Positions 35,699 to 48,608 of a stretch of DNA of 64,000 bases are shown one piece after another. The first letter of the stretch is position 1; the number at the start of each line of letters is the position of its first letter. The DNA is from Rotaria sp. Silwood1. Taxonomy: Eukaryota > Rotifera > Eurotatoria > Philodinida > Philodinidae. The notes under the pieces are model-generated. The model was given only the letters and a program-made list of their open reading frames with translations, had not been told where the DNA came from and searched no databases. The stretch covers positions 864,539 to 928,538 of the forward strand of contig CAJNOP010000030.1 in assembly GCA_905250075.1 (NCBI GenBank). The letters are read 5' to 3'. The translations under genes and the position numbers were made by a program.

Positions 35699-36972
35699 TT
35701 GAATTAAGATTTTTTTTTATATAAATAAACCAGAATTAATTTTGATAGATAGATATAAAATTGAAAAGAAGTTCGATGGACAATATATGAAATAGAATGA
35801 AACGTTAGACAATTTTTCTTGTCCAATTAATCGAATATCTAGACTTGTATTCCACAAGTCTATTCATTAAGAATTACAACTAGATATCAACGAGATGATT
35901 TTGGTTGACTGGGATTTCGATCATGACCAACAATTTTTCATTAGGACTGATATCTTATATGGTCCTGTAATACTGGCATCAAATGTCATAGAGTTTCGAC
36001 TCATGTGTTCGAACATGTTATACAACAGTGATTGAGTAACTCTCACTTCAATATTTGTTGTTACAATTTTGATAGTAAAATTAATTCGTTTTTTTTCGTA
36101 AACAACACAGTTTTCGAAACACATCAACGTGTAGAATAGACAAAGTATAAATGTAATAACAAAAAGAAAAAAGTAATGAATCACAAGGGAGAACGATATT
36201 AGCGGCCATACAAGATGTCTCAAGCTTAATAGTACTACTAGAAAATAATAGCGCAGTATTCACTAGTGTATGTATTACTAAGCGCGAAACTAGATACAAA
36301 AGTTTTTTTCTAACCGGAATAGGGACCAAAAATGCTTGCTTCTGCTTATCAATCATTGAGATACGTGACGATTAGTCAATGATAAAATTTGCATGATGCA
36401 GATCGACAGAAAAGGGACAATGAAAAAATTGAGAATACTTGCTAGAAAAAGATTGATATCAATAATAGTCAAAATTATTAGATTTCTCCATGTATGATCA
36501 TTTGAAGAATCATGTACATATGAATTCATTCTTTTCTTTTTAATTTCATTATTATTGATTGTAACTAATGCCTTCATGTGAATTTTTGGAAGTTACTCTT
36601 ACTTTAAATCGGAACGAAGATATTCAACTGTTGAATAGTCTTAAAGTTTTCATGGATTTAGAGTTTTCATCATCGTTTTATAGTCAATTATATCTTCGAT
36701 TTCGTTTTTCAAGGTTAATAATTCAATGGAACTAGTTTCAAAATCGCCTATCGTTAAATTTTTGAATCATCAATCTTTCATCACGATATTAATAAAGATA
36801 TTGGTATATTTTTTCACAAGGTTTATCTTCAAAGAAAAAATGAATAATTATAAAAGAATTATTAGAAAAACTATGATCGATAGTATACAAAGCTGGAAAT
36901 AATTAAGTACATATTTAGCACTTTGTCGTTTATGGATGTAAAAATAGAAGCAAAATTCAATTGTTATTTAAT
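35699..36972. other. Intergenic, overlapping hydrophobic open frames only
   Basis: 3' flank and A+T-rich spacer. Minus-strand frames at 35921-36223, 36081-36356 and 36353-36577 overlap in different frames and read as hydrophobic segments. They could be remnants of a membrane-protein gene but have no splice or similarity support. Confidence 0.4.
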
Positions 36973-36980
36973 GTTTGAAT

Positions 36981-38876
36981 CAGAGATGCACGGGGCATCG
37001 ATTTTTCAAGCCCCGCGGGGCCCGCCCCGTGAAATTCACAAACCCGTCCCGCCCGAACCCCGTGTATAAGTTTTATGAAAATCCCCGCCCCGCCTGTGCC
37101 CCGAAAAATCCATACCCGCTCCGCCCGTACCCCGCACAGGCAGCTTCTTGGACCGGCCCGCCCGACTCGTCATTTTTGCGACGGGCCCCGCCCCGCCCCC
37201 GTGTAACCCGAAGAAATTTTTTATTTACTAAATACTTTTTAATCATACATTCCTTTTATAAACAGATATCTCATCACCATTCTAGCTAAGAGGCTGTTGG
37301 ATATTTTTTTAAAAACTTTCATCCTCAACAACGCTGGTAGGACAGATACTTTGAAATATCAATACCCTTTCCCTTCGCAAACTTATATACTTGACTCAGG
37401 CTAAATTCGATTGTCGCAAAATTAACCATACATAGATGAGATCCTTCATGCTTAAACTTGCACAAAGTATTAAATAAAAATGTTTCGAAGTTGAGAAGAA
37501 AATAAAATTTTACTATTGGAACTTTAGACACATTCGAATTACTTCATTTCCGGTGCTGTTCATATAATCTTAAATTGAGCTATAAAATTTTATAACGAAG
37601 TCAGGCTAAACTTGCATGAATTACTGGAGAAATCGCTGCTCCATTGTACTGTATACTAATGGAAAAGATAGATATAGCTAAAGGATTAAAATTAACTGGA
37701 CCAAGGCAAATAATTGAAAACGTATCCGAAACATTTGTTAAACACTCATGAAATTTGCAGTCAATTTGAAAATTAAAATGATAAAAGATACTCTATCAAA
37801 CTATTTCAAAACAAAATATATTTATTTGTCCAATATGTTATAATTACTCGAAGAAAACATGTTGAAATTTGGCAAAAAATTTTTTGCCTGCTTCACGAAA
37901 CTTACTCATTTTTTGACCGACACGTAAGACAGATCAAAGAAAAACTACCATTGGATGAAGTAATCAATGCTCTATCTGATCATATAATAATAAAAAAGTT
38001 CCTGATGTTTTGTAGAAATACAATAACCTGAAGAAAATTGGTGAAAATTAGTGAATTATCTTGTATAGCTTCCCTGTATTTTGAAAAGTTTTCGTTTCGC
38101 GAATTACTTCGTTTCTTTAACGTTTCGATTTGCTGGCTTCTTTTCTTCAGTTCAGTTTTGAATTTTCAATAGAACTTCATTAATTATTGAGTGACTTCAA
38201 CAATGAAAGATAATAAATGTTATAGTTTTGTGCCTATTACTTCGGAATCGCGAGTTCCTATTCGAATGAATTGTACTCTTTCGAGTCAATCACTTTAATT
38301 CTGTTTCAAGAAGCTATCGTCTTCAGCGTTATGTTCTACTAAAACAATAAAGAATGTTTATTCATTCTACAATGATTTCATCGTTAAGAAATCTGAATTT
38401 TGATAAGAAAAAGAAGTTTTTACTGCGCAGTGTTTCTTAATAAATATAAAATAAGTTTTAGTCCAGTTATTCACTTAGTATAAATTAGTAGTGGAAACTG
38501 TGCATGACGGAGGAGAAAGAAAGAAAGACACAAATAACAGACAAGCTTGCACCTAATAGAATCAAATCAATAAACCAATTGATATGTACTTTGTACTATG
38601 CATATCTGTAGTAATAACATCTCTTCATAAACTTTGACGGTTCTTTATCACACCCGAAAAAAAATGTTTACCCGCCCGAACCCGTGTATTTCATACCCGC
38701 CCCGCCCGAGACCCGTATCATTTTAAAAATTTGCTCCCCGCCCCGCCCGCCCGTGGGCTGGCAAATACCCGCGCCCCGTTAACCCCGTATTTAATTAAAA
38801 TTTGCTTCCCCGCCCGCCCGTCGCCACGTGGCCCCGCGGGGCCCGCGGGGTGAACCCCGTGGACCGTGCATCTCTG
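36981..38876. mobile_element. Non-autonomous hAT element with GC-rich ends
   Basis: A 1896-bp element flanked by a perfect 8-bp duplication GTTTGAAT (36973-36980 and 38877-38884). The terminal inverted repeat is CAGAGATGCACGG at both ends (13 bp exact). Inside the ends, about 200 bp on each side is packed with CCCGCCCCG/GGCGGGGC-type repeats, a sharp contrast to the A+T-rich genome. The interior (about 37210-38640) is A+T-rich and encodes no recognisable transposase, although a stop-free run of about 70 codons lies near 37813-38031 (+). Confidence 0.92.
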
Positions 38877-38884
38877 GTTTGAAT

Positions 38885-39858
38885 GAGGTTCCTGCTTTCA
38901 TCCTCATCCATTCAGAGCCAGACACGCATCCTACTAAATAGAGATTCGTGTAAAAGTGTCAATTGCTAATAGAATTTTTTCTATAATTTACGAATATCGA
39001 AATTCTTGAACTTAATTTGCACTATTAATATATTATATTTTCAACTATTGTAATTAGCCACTAAAGAACAATATAATATCATCATACAAAACAAAAACTC
39101 ACATATCTATAAGCATATGAGTCAGAGATATACTTTATTGTACTTTTTAACTGAAAATTTTATGCTAATAAGTATTCTCATTTTCGGGACTTTTTACTAC
39201 TTATTTTAGTAACAATTGTGAACGAAACTTTGTTTTTCGAAATTAGTCAATACTAGTCATTCTTCATTATTCGTTACATCCATAATTACTACAGATACAA
39301 TTTATGTGTCAATACGTCACTAATTGTTAGATTTTTATCATCACTATCAAGAAGATTGCTTCAATTCTTCAGCGTAGTTTATCTATCAATGTTACGATAA
39401 ATAAAAATAAAATTACTGAATGCGTAAAATTGAATGTAGATAGGATATAAATAGACATTAAACAGTAAAACTCGCTCAAAAACACCATCCAGAAGATGAT
39501 CATGGTCCTTTGGCGTAATTGCAAGGTTGAGATATCAACCAAGTTCTTGAATTTGATGATATTTTAGTTGATGGACGTCCTTAAATAGTGAATTCATCTC
39601 AAAATTCGGATTTATTTTGAACATTACGAAGTGATGGTGCTTGAACTTTAATGGCAGTGTAGAAGTCAAAGACATTAATGATAAATAAAAAAAAGAGAAG
39701 AGAAGATTTAATAGCATCAGGAAACAAAGAAAGAATGATCGAATAATTATAACAAACGACTACCAGAAAAAAAGAAACGCAACTTTTAGATGATATTAAA
39801 AAATTGTTTAGATCCATGAAGTGTTTGTAAAATAGCAAAAAGCAAAATAAAAAAGAGT
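38885..39858. other. Intergenic, downstream of the chitinase gene
   Basis: A+T-rich spacer and the 3' flank of the minus-strand chitinase. No gene or repeat that I can support. Confidence 0.5.
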
Positions 39859-41549
39859 CTAGCAAATGGGATTTATGGTAGGGTCTCCGAGGTTGAAGCA
39901 TAGGCGGACACGTTTATACGTCTCTACTCGGGTCAGTTGATTAGCATAACCTGGTCCATTGTTACACTCGAGAGCGCCGTTGATGATGCGCGTTGTAGCA
40001 GCAAAATCACCTATTTGAGCTGGTGCAGCCATACCATTTGCATTGTAGAACCAGAGAGCCGTGCTTACCGCTAGTTGAGGATCATTTTCCACTTTGTCTG
40101 GATCTGCGAGAAGATCAACACCAAGAGACAGACCCGCACTATAGTAGTTACATGGCCATGAGAGCTGAAACCAACCTCGACCATAATACAATTTTCCTGG
40201 TGCAGCCGAGATGCTGCACCAAGAGCCACTGTATTGCGAACCACAACCTAGTGTTTGAGATAAAGGTGAATTTTTTTCTTTGAACTATTTTAATATTCAA
40301 ATATAATCAATTTTCACTCTTTCGACTAAAACGGATTTAAGATATTCTTTATATTTCTTCGAGGAAAAGTTTTCAGTTTGTATGCTCAAATCAAAATGGA
40401 CGAAATAGATGTGAATGTCAACTTTATCGTTTTAGAGTAGAAATGTTACAATTTAAAAAAAAACTAATATGTTTATTTCCATTTCGCATCTTCATTTTTT
40501 CTAGTGTAAATGAATTTCCGTGAATCAATGTCCCCATTTTCAGATTAACTAATCTCGTGGTGCACTTTCAAGAATCACTTTATTTGATGTTCAAAACGTT
40601 CCCGGTATACAGCATGTCTTAGATGCCTTTACATATTCTATAGTTCAGAAAACATACCTGGAGCACAATATTCTCGCATTGTGCTGAGTCCACCTGTCTC
40701 ATGAAATACATGTGCAAGAAAGACAGCAGCTTCATCATTGTTTACAGGCGTCCAGCCTGTCGCCTTTAGTCCATCGAATCGGGTAGCACGTAATGTAGAA
40801 TTGATCGTGTTGAAAACACAGGCAAATGTACTGTCGTTAATAATGGCAATTGAACCATTTCCACTAGTGCTACTACTTACAGTCGTGGCAGTTCTGATGG
40901 TAGTCGTGGTAATTCCTGTGCATGGACCAGCTTGGCAACCAGTACCACAATAAGCTGATCCCGTCCCACAGTAGCCCCATTGGGACAAACATAGACTTGG
41001 ATCAGAACAGCTGAGGCCACCTCCACTGGTGGCACTAGTTGTAACTAAGTTAGTTCTAGTTGTAATTGGAGTCGCGGTAGTTCTGATGGTAGTTGTGGTG
41101 GTAGTTGTGGTAGCTTTAGCTGTGGTAGCTTTAGTTGTGGTAGCTTTAGTTGTAGCTGCGATAGTTCTAGCTGTAGTCACGGTGGTTCCCGTGCATGGAC
41201 CCGCTTGGCAACCAGTACCACAATAAGCTGATCCCGTCCCACAGTATCCCCATTGGGACAGACATAGGCTTGAATCAGAACAGCCGAGACCAGCTCCACT
41301 GGTGGTACTACTTACAATCGTGGTAGTTCCGGTGCATGGACCTGCTTGGCAACCAGTACCACAATAGGCTGATCCCGTTCCACAGTAGCCCCATTGAGAC
41401 AAACATAGGCTTGGATCAGAACAGGTCGCACGAGTAAGCCTTCGAAGAATCAAGCTTTCCAGCTGGGACCTTTTATCATTATTGTTGCCTTGAACATTGA
41501 CAGGTATATAAACAAAAAGAAAAGAATAGACCAGTATAGAGCAAAGCAT
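39859..41549 (-). CDS. GH19 chitinase with three chitin-binding type-1 (CBM18) modules
   Basis: Two exons, 40658-41549 and 39859-40247, join in phase 1 to 426 residues. The order is signal peptide (MLCSILVYSFLFVYIPVNVQ), three hevein-like modules (41334-41423, 41193-41282 and 40920-41009) and a GH19 catalytic domain. Each module reads CSDPSLCLSQWGYCGTGSAY followed by CGTGCQAGPC, with at most a P-to-S change between copies. Thr-rich linkers separate the modules; the longest lies between modules 2 and 3. GH19 signatures are FLAHVFHETGG, with probable catalytic acid Glu284, and YYGRGWFQLSWPCNYYSAG. Glu293 in STMREYC may be the second catalytic residue. The predicted activity is endo-hydrolysis of chitin outside the cell. 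GH19 enzymes with CBM18 are typical of plants and some bacteria and fungi, so lateral origin is possible; the intron and A+T-biased flanks show it is at home in this genome. Confidence 0.93.
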
Positions 41550-42388
41550 GTGTATATTTGCTTTTGCAAAAATCTCTTCTTTACTATCTAAAATAACAGA
41601 AAATAAGTGAAGATGACTATTCTAGTAATTAGATACAGAGAGAGCAAGATCACTTAAGCAATGAATTGATAAGAGTTGCTTCCGTAGTATAAGGTTCAAT
41701 ATACAGGTTGATTATATTATTTTTGATAGTTTTGTTCACTTTGCACTATTTATAAAAAAACTTCGGATGTCTCATATTTTCAATCAGTTGGATAGAACAT
41801 GAAATTATCGGCCTATATAATTTTTATTTTATGTACTTTTGCATTTTGTCGAAAAAATTTTTATAAATTTCAAGAAACTTTGAATTGAAACTTTTGCTCA
41901 CTCATATTTCAGTTCATGTAAGTCCATTAATGATGAATTTTGCTTTCGATGGAGGAAATTCGTCATATTTGGATCCATAGGAACTATTAAACAGCACTGA
42001 TTCGACATGAAAAAGAAAATTGCATTTCAATGTTAAACTTTGGTACACTTTTGTTTGTATACGCAAGCAAATTTATATTATATTTTGCGAAAATTCACTT
42101 CTAAAACTTAACATAAACCTTATAGAGAGAGAAACCAACGTTCTATTCAGTTACATATGAACGAAAAATATGTTTAAATGTACAAACAACCAACATTTCT
42201 TTGAAGAAAAGTCAAAGAATGATGAGTCGAAAAACTTCATGAAAACATTTTTTAGAAAATCATCAAAATTTGTAGTGAAGTTAAAAACTAAGCCCAATGT
42301 AAAATATATGATGAGACAGAGAAAAGAACGGTCTATAATTTTATGTAACAATCAAAGGTTTCAGTAGCTCAATAGATTGTAAAATAAT

Positions 42389-43595
42389 GGCACCTATTTA
42401 AGTGCTAAGTAATTTTACTTAAAAACTAAAAAGTTGCATTTTTTCTAAGTAATTTATTAAACATAAATTTGAGTAAAAAAATGAATTTTTGCTAAGTATT
42501 TTATTTAAATTCTCAGTGGAAAAGTGTAATTTTCTCGACAAAATATTAAGAATTGCCAGGTAAATATATAGTTTTTGTTAAGTAAAAATACAGAAATGTA
42601 TAAATAAAAATTTTAATTGAATAGTTATTTGATTAATAAAGCATTCGTTGCTTTTCGTGGTCGTCCTCATTTTCTTTTTTCACCTAAAGGTACATCCTTT
42701 ACTGCTGGAGGTCGTTTGAAAAATTTCAATATAATTGCCATACCAATCACATGTTTGCAAATACATTCCTTAAAAAGTTTGAACAATTGCAAAATCCACT
42801 TTTCCATTCTGATTCAATGTCTGACAAAGTTACTTTCTATATTTCAAATTCAAGATCTTTAAATTGATTGAATGGCGTCTATTTTTTTCTTTTGCATCTT
42901 GGGATTTCATTTTTTTGTGACATTTTCTGCCTCATCAGCTAGTGTATAGTAGAGAGTAAAACCTGTTGTTTTAGATGATAATTGTCATACTAATTTTGAG
43001 GATTTTGCAAAATGAATTGCATCACTAATGTATATATACAAAAGAATAAGAAGAGAAGAACACACTAGAAAATGACATATGCAGAGGGAAGAACTCCAGA
43101 AAACAACAGAGATCATATATAATTGCTAGAGAAGGAAAGAGACAAAAAAAATATACTTGAACATGCTTGAAGATAGTGTAAGTGTATTCACGCATGATAT
43201 CATAACGAAAGAAAATAAAGATGAAATCTACTTATATTGTAGTGTCACATCAGTACTAACAGCAGGAAAGAGCAAAAATGTACAAGACAAATTATCAACT
43301 GACAATCGTTATCTTATCTTGTTTTAATCACATTTACTTATTAACAATTTTTTTATTTATCTAATATGTTTTTCTTAATTATAAGACCCAATTTATTAAC
43401 TTAATAATTAAATATTTTAATTGTATATTAATTATCAAACTTGGCAAAAATGTTAATTATAGAGAAATATTAATTTAATCTATCATCCAATAAATTTATT
43501 GAGCATCTAACTTATTTACTGAGCATATACAAATTTTACTTAGCAATTTTCAACTTAGCATTCATATATTTTTACTTAACACTTAAATAGATGCC
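42389..43595. mobile_element. Inverted-repeat element with GCTAAGTAA subterminal motifs
   Basis: A 1207-bp element. The left end is GGCACCTATTTAAGTGCTAA and the right end in reverse complement GGCATCTATTTAAGTGTTAA. Flanks TAAAATAAT (42380-42388) and TAAAAAAAT (43596-43604) match in 8 of 9 positions, suggesting a 9-bp duplication, though both are low complexity. TTACTTAGCA/CTAAGTAA motifs are repeated inside both ends. No transposase was found. Confidence 0.72.
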
Positions 43596-43954
43596 TAAAA
43601 AAATGACCTGAGAAATGATCTGAATATTATTGGAAAATAAACTTTTGAGAAACTTTTCAAAATGTTTGAAAATTTTGGACAAGATTTAAAGTAAATTATA
43701 TGAAAATTATATTGTTAGAGAGAATCATTGGTGTTCTATGTAACAGTATCAATACGAAAATCTTCTGATTTTTTATATAATTGCAGTACACTGAACAAAA
43801 CTAACAAAAATAAAGTAAACAACCTTTTATTGATAAATGAAAATATGCAAAAAAAACGATAGATTGAAGATTAACAAGGGTTTAAAGCGTATCGAGTCAG
43901 AAGTGGCTGATACTACGTATTTTTTGTTCACATCAATGAAATAAAAAAATAGAA

Positions 43955-44089
43955 ATGAAAAGAAACATGAAAAGAGTATCTGTTTTTACTTTACTGTTTG
44001 TTGTTGTCATTATCGATAAATCAATGTTGAAATGCGATGATTTTCATACGACAATCAAAAGTCATGTAAGTACATGCGTTGTTCGATAA
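43955..44089 (+). CDS. Possible short secreted peptide or first exon
   Basis: A 44-codon frame starts MKRNMKRVSVFTLLFVVVII and continues to CDDFHTTIKSH. This resembles a signal peptide followed by a short mature part. The sequence CAT-GTAAGT at its end is a good splice donor, so it may be a first exon whose partner I could not find. Frames of this size arise by chance here. Confidence 0.22.
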   Translation: MKRNMKRVSVFTLLFVVVIIDKSMLKCDDFHTTIKSHVSTCVVR

Positions 44090-47000
44090 GTATGACTCAG
44101 TGTCTTACTCGATCCTGATCACGATAAGCTTTCTCTCATTGCACAAGCAGCTTTCACCGATTTGTCATGATCGTCATAGAACGTATTACATGCGAAAATA
44201 AGCGAAAAACAAGTTTGAGAAAAATAAATCATGCATAAACAACACATCACTCGTACCTTGTTATTGTTGGCTACATTTAGCTCGATTCATTCGATTGTAA
44301 TTGCATAATATGATCAAGGTTCATGTATTTAATAAGAATCATAGTCAAAAACTACCTAGAATTTTATTATGCTCTCTATGATTACAAGTCAGTTTATTGG
44401 ATTGCAATTCATCTTGTAATCGGTCTTTGCAGAATTTCACTCTCATATTTCGGTCATTCATTAGGAATTTTCTGTTCATATATATTTTCTCTTGAGTTCA
44501 AGAAATTCTTCCACATGATTTTTAACAATATTTCTTTCAAATTCAATTAAAGTATCGTACAAGACTTTTCTGATAGAACACTCTTCAAAATTTTGATATA
44601 GATCTAGTATTTCAAAGAGAGAAACATGATACTTGTTGTACTTTAAAGTACGTTGAAACACGGTTAAGTACGTGAAGTATAAATCAGCATGTTTTCCCCG
44701 TGCATATCCCACATATAAACGACAATAAAATAAAACGAATCGTTAGTCATGTGATTACGTATATGTAAGAACAAGATTGGATGTGTTGGCGAAGAATAAT
44801 TAACCATTTCTCTTGTAACAAATGCATCTAGCTGCTAGATTCTAGGCGGTTTTTACATGAACTGAGTTCTCAAAATTTTATATATCCAGCAGAATACAAA
44901 TGTAGTATCATTCGAATTATACCTAAAAACTACGTCTATTTTCGTCTATAGAACATAACACATTTGCTCTATCAAAACTACATATTTCCGGTATTTGTTG
45001 GCTAAGGCTAAAGAAAGAGAACATGTGATATAGAAGAAATTTCTTTTGATGATAAAGTGAATTGATTCATGAATATATGTCTGAATTATTTGTATTAAGT
45101 GTTTACGAGAAAAAAGAATAAGTTCCAGTACATAAGGCTTAAATACAAATAACAGTTCTCAAGCACTTCTACTTTAGTAAACATTAAAATTTCATCATTT
45201 CCAGAGTGTATTCTAGCCTACTTGATTATATTGAACATAAATTAATCTATTGTTTTTCTCTAGGATATAGAAGGAGAAGAAGGCTTATTGATAAATCATT
45301 TTCATCGAATATATTTTGTAATATAAATACGAACTCTCAAATTCAGTTTGTTTCAATACTTTTGCTATTATTAGAAGGTATATTTAAATACAAATAAAGT
45401 TCAATATGTTCAGAACTGAAACTGTTTCCGAAACCCAATGTCTACTATTCAGAATTCAACTAAACACGAGTAATGAACAAACAAGATACTTGAACTAGAA
45501 GAGAATCTAAATTTATTCAAAGAATAAACATATCTTCAAATGTACTGGTAGCAGATAGTCCAGATTTTGAGATGTATTAGAACTTGTTCAACTAAATTTT
45601 CTAAGCAGTTTTGAGTGCCTTTTCTAGAACTCATAAAAAAATTTTCATCTAAATGCGTTTCTTCTTAATTTTCTATGTGCATGAACTATGTTCCAGAAAG
45701 ATACTCATCCTTAAAAAATTTAATGTAGAACATGTTTTTTCTTAGTTTGTCTTAAAAGTATATATTTAAGAAATCTACAAACGATATTTGCTAGTTTAGG
45801 TTGATAAACACTATTCATTCATAATAATATCTATAGTAAAACTGATAAAATAATGGATAAAATTTTGATTAGATATGACTGTTAAACTTTTGAGGCATGT
45901 TTGAGATTATCATATTTCGCACTACCACAACATAACTAAGTTAAAACATCATCTATTCTCTCTGATATTTCAAGTTCAATGTTAAAGTTAACCTTTTTAT
46001 AACACCATTTTATTGTGGCACATTTCTTTTCCAAATCATTTTTAAGACAGAACTATTCAGATGTGATAGTGAAAACGTTCAATTCTATGTCCAGATATTG
46101 ATTCTAATACACTGAACAAGTTTGGAAATGTCTAGAGTGAGCTTGTGTTGCACTCTATACCTTGATTGAAAAAGATTTTCTTACATATCCTGTCCTGTAA
46201 AAGACCTCCCCAAGCAGACACAATTTTAAAAAATACATTTCTTAGCATTAAAATGTATGATTTTACGTTTTAAAAAATCTGTTTTGAAACAATAAACGAG
46301 TCTGACGACGATAACCCTCACAAACTTGCTTTTGCCAAAAATGAAAATCGTGTTGTCAGTGTAAAAGGAGCACATTTTTACGCGTTAAAACATGTTAAAA
46401 TCAGCTTTGGTGTGACTATGGATAGCCTTACCTCATTGCATGATGTTTTTATCTCACTCTCCTTTTCTTCAACGTATATCTATTTATTTATATTTTTGTT
46501 GAATTGAGATCACTCTTTTATATAACTAGGCCATATTAACTTGAAAATCCTAGTTACTTTTATGGATGCTTCACAGTTATTAGTATTCATGTTCGTGTAT
46601 AATTAATAGTTATTGCACCGTGATAATGTCCTTCAGTTGTGATTGTAGATCAAATGTAGGTAAGTAGTCAAATAGCGAAGAAGTTTCGTTTTATGAAACA
46701 AAGCATGCATATTCCAGTCTTATATTTGGGAAAAAAACTACTCTATATGTTTATGCATGATTGCTACATTAGGCTTTCCCAAGTCGATGATTTCAGACTC
46801 TGAAAAAAAACAAATTTTGCTGAAACCGGTCGGAAAGAAGCAGACAAATATCGAATATCAATGAAACATAAAATCAGTATTTCGAACCGGAAAGTTTCCG
46901 CTGTTTTCTGCCGGAAAGAACAGAAAGTTGGTCAGAAGTTATCAGAAAAATCCGAAGACTTCTCGATCCAAAATACTGTTTCTAAGTTTGATCGATTTTC

Positions 47001-48608
47001 GATGGTTTTCTGCTGGAAGCGATCGATACTTATTGATCTGGATTGGTTTTGAGTTCTTTTAGAATTTTCTTGTATGGACATGTGAGAGTTAATTTTAAAA
47101 AGTTTGCTTGTTCCAGTATGCGTCAATAAAATGCATCTACATTTAGCATTTTGCTCACAGTTACACGTGTTTTTTAAGCTATTACATTTGACAACTATTA
47201 CTATTACATTTTTTCTTCTGATAATTTAAGAACAATCATATTATTAAATATTTAGGTTAGCTAATAATATTTCGTTTCTTGATAATGATGAAGCCAATAA
47301 AAATAGCTCGTAATTGATTGATTCATCGGTGAATAGGATTGATAGTAGTATGATATTCATGTTTCTTTGATGCAAATGTTATTTATAATACTGGAGCATT
47401 TCCGATTGCTATTGCAAACAAAATGTGAAGAGAAACATTTTTTTTTTATTATTTACTTTGTAACGAAACGAACACATTAATTTATAAAGATCATCACATA
47501 AGTTTTGCAAAGACAAACGTGTGTCTCTTTATTGTTAGTATTTTATTTTGAAAATAATATAAAGAGAAAAAAAAACAACTAATAAAATTCACCATTTTGT
47601 TTATTGAATTTTCTTGAACTATTGAAATGTGTTCGATAGTTGCTTAATATAAATAAAAAATTATCAATATGGTTTCCATATTTTTATCTAGAATTAAAAC
47701 TTTTGCTAGAAAAAAATACGAACACTTTGAACTGAGATAGAGTTATTTTAATTCTCATATTGAAAATTTTTATTACAAAACATTGATTATTATTTTTCTT
47801 TTTCAATTATCCTTAATATACACGAAAAATTCAATAGTTAAACAGACATCTTATTCATTGCTTTTTTTTTGATAGAGTACAGAACAATTAATAAATTAGG
47901 AACATCAGACAAGGTAGCATAAGATTATTAATTAAATCAATCATATATTCAAATCTGTATATTAAAATCATCATTTGTTCCATTGATAAGATTCGAACAC
48001 TTCAGTTTTTAGTTTTTATCCATTCGAACAAATATTTTTTCACATGAACAAACGGAAAAGAAAAATCGATTATACATAATTATTTGATTGGTACTCTTAT
48101 GTCTATAGACTTTCTATGCACTGTTAAGTGATATAAGCCATAGCATTACGAATTGAAGGTCAAAGCTTAGTATATCAGTTGCTATCAAAAGAAATATAAT
48201 CCATGAAAATGGTTTTTCTTCACCATTGATTACTTTGATTTCTATTCGATATGTTTTAAAAGCTATGTCATTTACATACTTGAAATTCCGTAAGTTCAGT
48301 CATCGATACTGAATCAGTGTCTAACTGTTTTCAACTAATGTGGGTGGTATAGTAACTGATTCATATCTGACAAAGAGAAGAAGAAGAGAAAAAAAAGAAA
48401 GAACGCAATTGTTTTGTTTGTGTTTGCTGCGTAGGTTTCTTTCTTCTTGGCTGATGCCTTCCTATAAGTAAGTCGATTATTACACATACAACTACAGTCA
48501 ACCATAGGAATATTGTTTCTGTAAGAAAAAAAACATGATGTAGTTTTTCTTTAGATCGTTTTTCTTTTGTTATGTATTTTTGATTTCTATATTATATTAC
48601 ATATTATA

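Larger units (their letters stand above)
41550..48608. other. Long gene-poor region
   Basis: About 7 kb of A+T-rich sequence upstream of the chitinase (-) and the MIT-domain gene (+). It holds the transposon-like element at 42389-43595 and a possible short secreted-peptide frame at 43955. A minus-strand frame at 44476-44712 reads as helical protein but has no support. Nothing else is recognised in 44.8-48.6 kb. Confidence 0.45.

Noticed and set aside
35921-36577. Overlapping hydrophobic minus-strand frames resembling membrane segments.
   Set aside because: They overlap in different frames and T-rich DNA gives hydrophobic residues automatically. No receptor motif is present.
36981-38876. Search for a hAT transposase, including the stop-free run at about 37813-38031.
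   Set aside because: No zinc finger, RNase-H-like or hATC motif was seen; the run is short and lacks a start codon, so the element is called non-autonomous.
39459-39880. A + strand frame downstream of the chitinase reads like protein if every stop is treated as a C-to-T-mutated Gln or Arg codon (TAA, TGA, TAG).
   Set aside because: Stops occur about every 13 codons, which is what random sequence of this A+T content gives. Any stop can be explained as a mutated Gln or Arg codon, so there is no evidence for a relic gene or directed mutation.
40738-41226. Val-rich + strand frames over the chitinase.
   Set aside because: Antisense shadows of the Thr-rich linkers and chitin-binding modules.
44476-44712. 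A 78-codon minus-strand frame with a helical look.
   Set aside because: No start context, splice partners or family similarity.
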